Source: Thermoprotei archaeon (GTDB lineage Archaea > Thermoproteota > Thermoprotei_A > Sulfolobales > Ignisphaeraceae). Taken from it: a stretch of DNA of 6,048 nt. The notes beneath the pieces were generated by a model. That model had not been told where the DNA came from. It saw nothing but the letters and a program-made list of their open reading frames with translations, and did not search any database. Numbering within the stretch: position 1 is the first letter of the stretch; every line of letters starts with the position of its first letter. A program made the translations under genes and the position numbers. Below are positions 5,267-6,048 of the stretch, one piece after another. Location of the stretch: assembly GCA_003661775.1 (NCBI GenBank), contig QMWT01000065.1:1-6048 (forward strand). Reading direction: 5' to 3'.

Positions 5267-5523
5267 ACTCTCCCCTCCTCTCTCTGTAGCATCTCATACA
5301 TCCTGATCATCCAGTACATTACAATCAGGTAGTAGACCCATAGGGGTACACTGAGGAATCCAAGTAACAGTAGAGGGATAGCTAGGATGTTGAATGTCAG
5401 ACTCACCAGTAGCTTCAGGAAGAGGGTGAAGTCATAGTCATGTAGGAGTGTCTGTATCAGCAGTATCCACAGTAGGAGTCTACTTGCTCTAATGAGGAAG
5501 TCTACTAGACTCTTCCTATCCAC
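5263..5523 (-). CDS. small membrane protein with two to three hydrophobic helices
   Basis: The 86-residue product has hydrophobic stretches at about 15-27 (LLLWILLIQTLL), 33-57 (FTLFLKLLVSLTFNILAIPLLLLGF, likely one long or two short helices) and 60-72 (PLWVYYLIVMYW), ending in a charged tail EEGRV. The N-terminus MDRKS is charged and there is no cleavable signal peptide. No family recognised. GTG 5523 is seven bases after GAGGTG. It opens a four-gene coupled block and is joined by a GTGA overlap to the deoxyribosyltransferase-like gene, so the two products are probably made in similar amounts; a functional pairing is possible but inferred from position only. Confidence 0.72.
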   Translation of the reverse strand: MDRKSLVDFLIRASRLLLWILLIQTLLHDYDFTLFLKLLVSLTFNILAIPLLLLGFLSVPLWVYYLIVMYWMIRMYEMLQREEGRV

Positions 5524-5553
5524 CTGTACTCACCTCAAGAGAAAGAGAGAGGT
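5524..5553 (-). promoter_or_regulatory. pyrimidine tract + GAGGTG initiation element, copy 1
   Basis: The whole 30-base gap upstream of the membrane-protein gene (start 5523) is this element: read on the coding strand it has ACCTC right after the stop codon, a pyrimidine run with CTTTCT, then TTGAGGTGA and seven bases to GTG. ACCTC and GAGGT can pair (5 base pairs, loop of 12-13). Confidence 0.6.
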
Positions 5554-5961
5554 CTACACTGAAGAGGTAGACAGTACCACTCTACAGTTGAGTACACTGT
5601 CTCTAGGGATAGTCACTCTCTTCCTATCCACATAGAGGACTTCTCCATCTGGTCTGTAAGTGACAATCTCCACTTCACCATCATATGGAATCTTCAGTTT
5701 CCCTCTGACAGTAACTGCTAGTGTGACTGAGTTCTCAGAGTCTAGGAGTCTACACTCACTGTCTACCTCTGCTATCTCCTCTAGAGGTACCCCTCCACAG
5801 TACACTCTAACGTTAGGTTCAATTCCACTCTCTATCCACCTCTTGATCATCTCTAACTCCCATATAGCACTATCCAGATACCTGAGTATCTTCTCTTCCC
5901 TAGAGTCACTACAGGTACACTCGAATGGGAGAGTCTTACCACAGTACTTACAGGTTACCAT
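5554..5961 (-). CDS. zinc-ribbon protein with beta-rich C-terminal domain
   Basis: From ATG 5961 the 135-residue product starts MVTCKYCGKTLPFECTC: C4, C7, C14 and C16 form a compact zinc site. A helix follows (EEKILRYLDSAIWELEMIKRWIES, about 21-44), then a domain of alternating strands (VTLAVTVRG, GEVEIVTYRPDG, EVLYVDRKRVTI, NCRVVLS) that looks like an immunoglobulin or transthyretin-type beta sandwich. No family recognised. Earlier in-frame starts (TTG 5982, ATG 5979, ATG 5970) would add three to seven residues; ATG 5961 is chosen because the zinc site then sits at the N-terminus and GAGGGAG lies at normal distance. It overlaps the upstream membrane gene by about 14 bases. Confidence 0.72.
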   Translation of the reverse strand: MVTCKYCGKTLPFECTCSDSREEKILRYLDSAIWELEMIKRWIESGIEPNVRVYCGGVPLEEIAEVDSECRLLDSENSVTLAVTVRGKLKIPYDGEVEIVTYRPDGEVLYVDRKRVTIPRDSVLNCRVVLSTSSV

Positions 5962-6048
5962 CTTTCTCATCTCCCTCATCAATCATCCATGAGAGTAGGA
6001 TTGACAGACAACAACACAGTCCTAACCCTAGGAGGAATCCCATCAGTA
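5948..6048 (-). CDS. C-terminal part of a membrane protein, or a complete 31-residue one
   Basis: The frame is open from the right edge to a TAA at 5948-5950. It reads MGFLLGLGLCCCLSILLSW then an acidic end MIDEGDEKDGNL. The first part is one membrane helix with a CCC cluster; the tail is soluble. An ATG at 6043 could start a complete 31-residue protein, but the bases needed to see a ribosome binding site are outside the window, so it may equally be the end of a larger gene. Leu codon choice (CTC, CTA, CTG) resembles the neighbours, which favours this frame over a second open frame through the same bases. Confidence 0.45.
   Translation of the reverse strand, partial: LMGFLLGLGLCCCLSILLSWMIDEGDEKDGNL

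Noticed and set aside
5660..5992. Plus-strand open frame of 110 codons
   Set aside because: Antisense to the zinc-ribbon gene, which has clear cysteine motifs and coupled neighbours; the plus frame is low-complexity Ser/Leu.
5983..6048. Alternative minus-strand frame at the right edge ending VNPTLMDD
   Set aside because: It is open to the edge and stops near the zinc-ribbon start, but it uses TTG Leu codons that neighbours rarely use and shows no motif; the membrane-helix frame is preferred, without certainty.
1..6048. CRISPR array or tandem repeats suggested by recurring CTCTC, CAGTAG and TACTAC words
   Set aside because: The words are short, irregularly spaced and inside coding frames; they follow from codon use and the CpG/GpC-poor composition.

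Overview
The window is a solid block of sixteen genes, all read from the minus strand (right to left), with almost no non-coding DNA. The ribosome binding sites (GAGGTGA / GGAGGTG type), frequent GTG and TTG starts, an XPF/ERCC4-type nuclease, a RadA/RadB-like ATPase and an archaeal-looking HTDADG/DHH phosphoesterase all point to an archaeon. Heavy use of AGA/AGG for Arg, purine-rich coding strands and many Arg/Glu/Val/Tyr residues suggest a thermophile. The many tiny unknown proteins, small zinc proteins, short membrane proteins and a DUF932-like protein suggest a virus, plasmid or integrated element rather than a core chromosome. No structural virion gene, integrase, tRNA, rRNA or CRISPR array was seen, so the kind of element is an inference.

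Right to left, in transcription order: a partial membrane protein leaves the right edge (5948-6048) and overlaps a zinc-ribbon protein (5554-5961). Next is a coupled block of four genes: a two-helix membrane protein (5263-5523), a nucleoside 2-deoxyribosyltransferase-like enzyme (4859-5266), a 44-residue CxxC...CxxC protein (4753-4887) and another 44-residue protein (4622-4756). A second coupled block holds a single-pass membrane protein (4349-4579), an unknown 97-residue protein (4065-4358) and a DUF932-like protein (3149-4087). Three single small genes follow (2926-3108, 2631-2882, 2375-2596).

The left third is a tightly coupled DNA-processing block: DHH/DHHA1 phosphoesterase (1416-2342), RadA/RadB-like ATPase (492-1415), DUF2283 protein (283-495) and an XPF/ERCC4 nuclease running off the left edge (1-293). 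Together they would supply end resection, strand pairing and structure-specific cleavage, which fits recombination-dependent replication or repair of the element's own genome.

The least expected signal is a repeated intergenic element: a pyrimidine tract ending in a strong GAGGTG ribosome binding site. It occurs at five of the six real gaps between genes and at none of the nine overlapping or abutting junctions, so it marks the first gene of each translationally coupled block. In several copies the pyrimidine tract can pair with the ribosome binding site. The whole window is also strongly depleted in both CpG and GpC.
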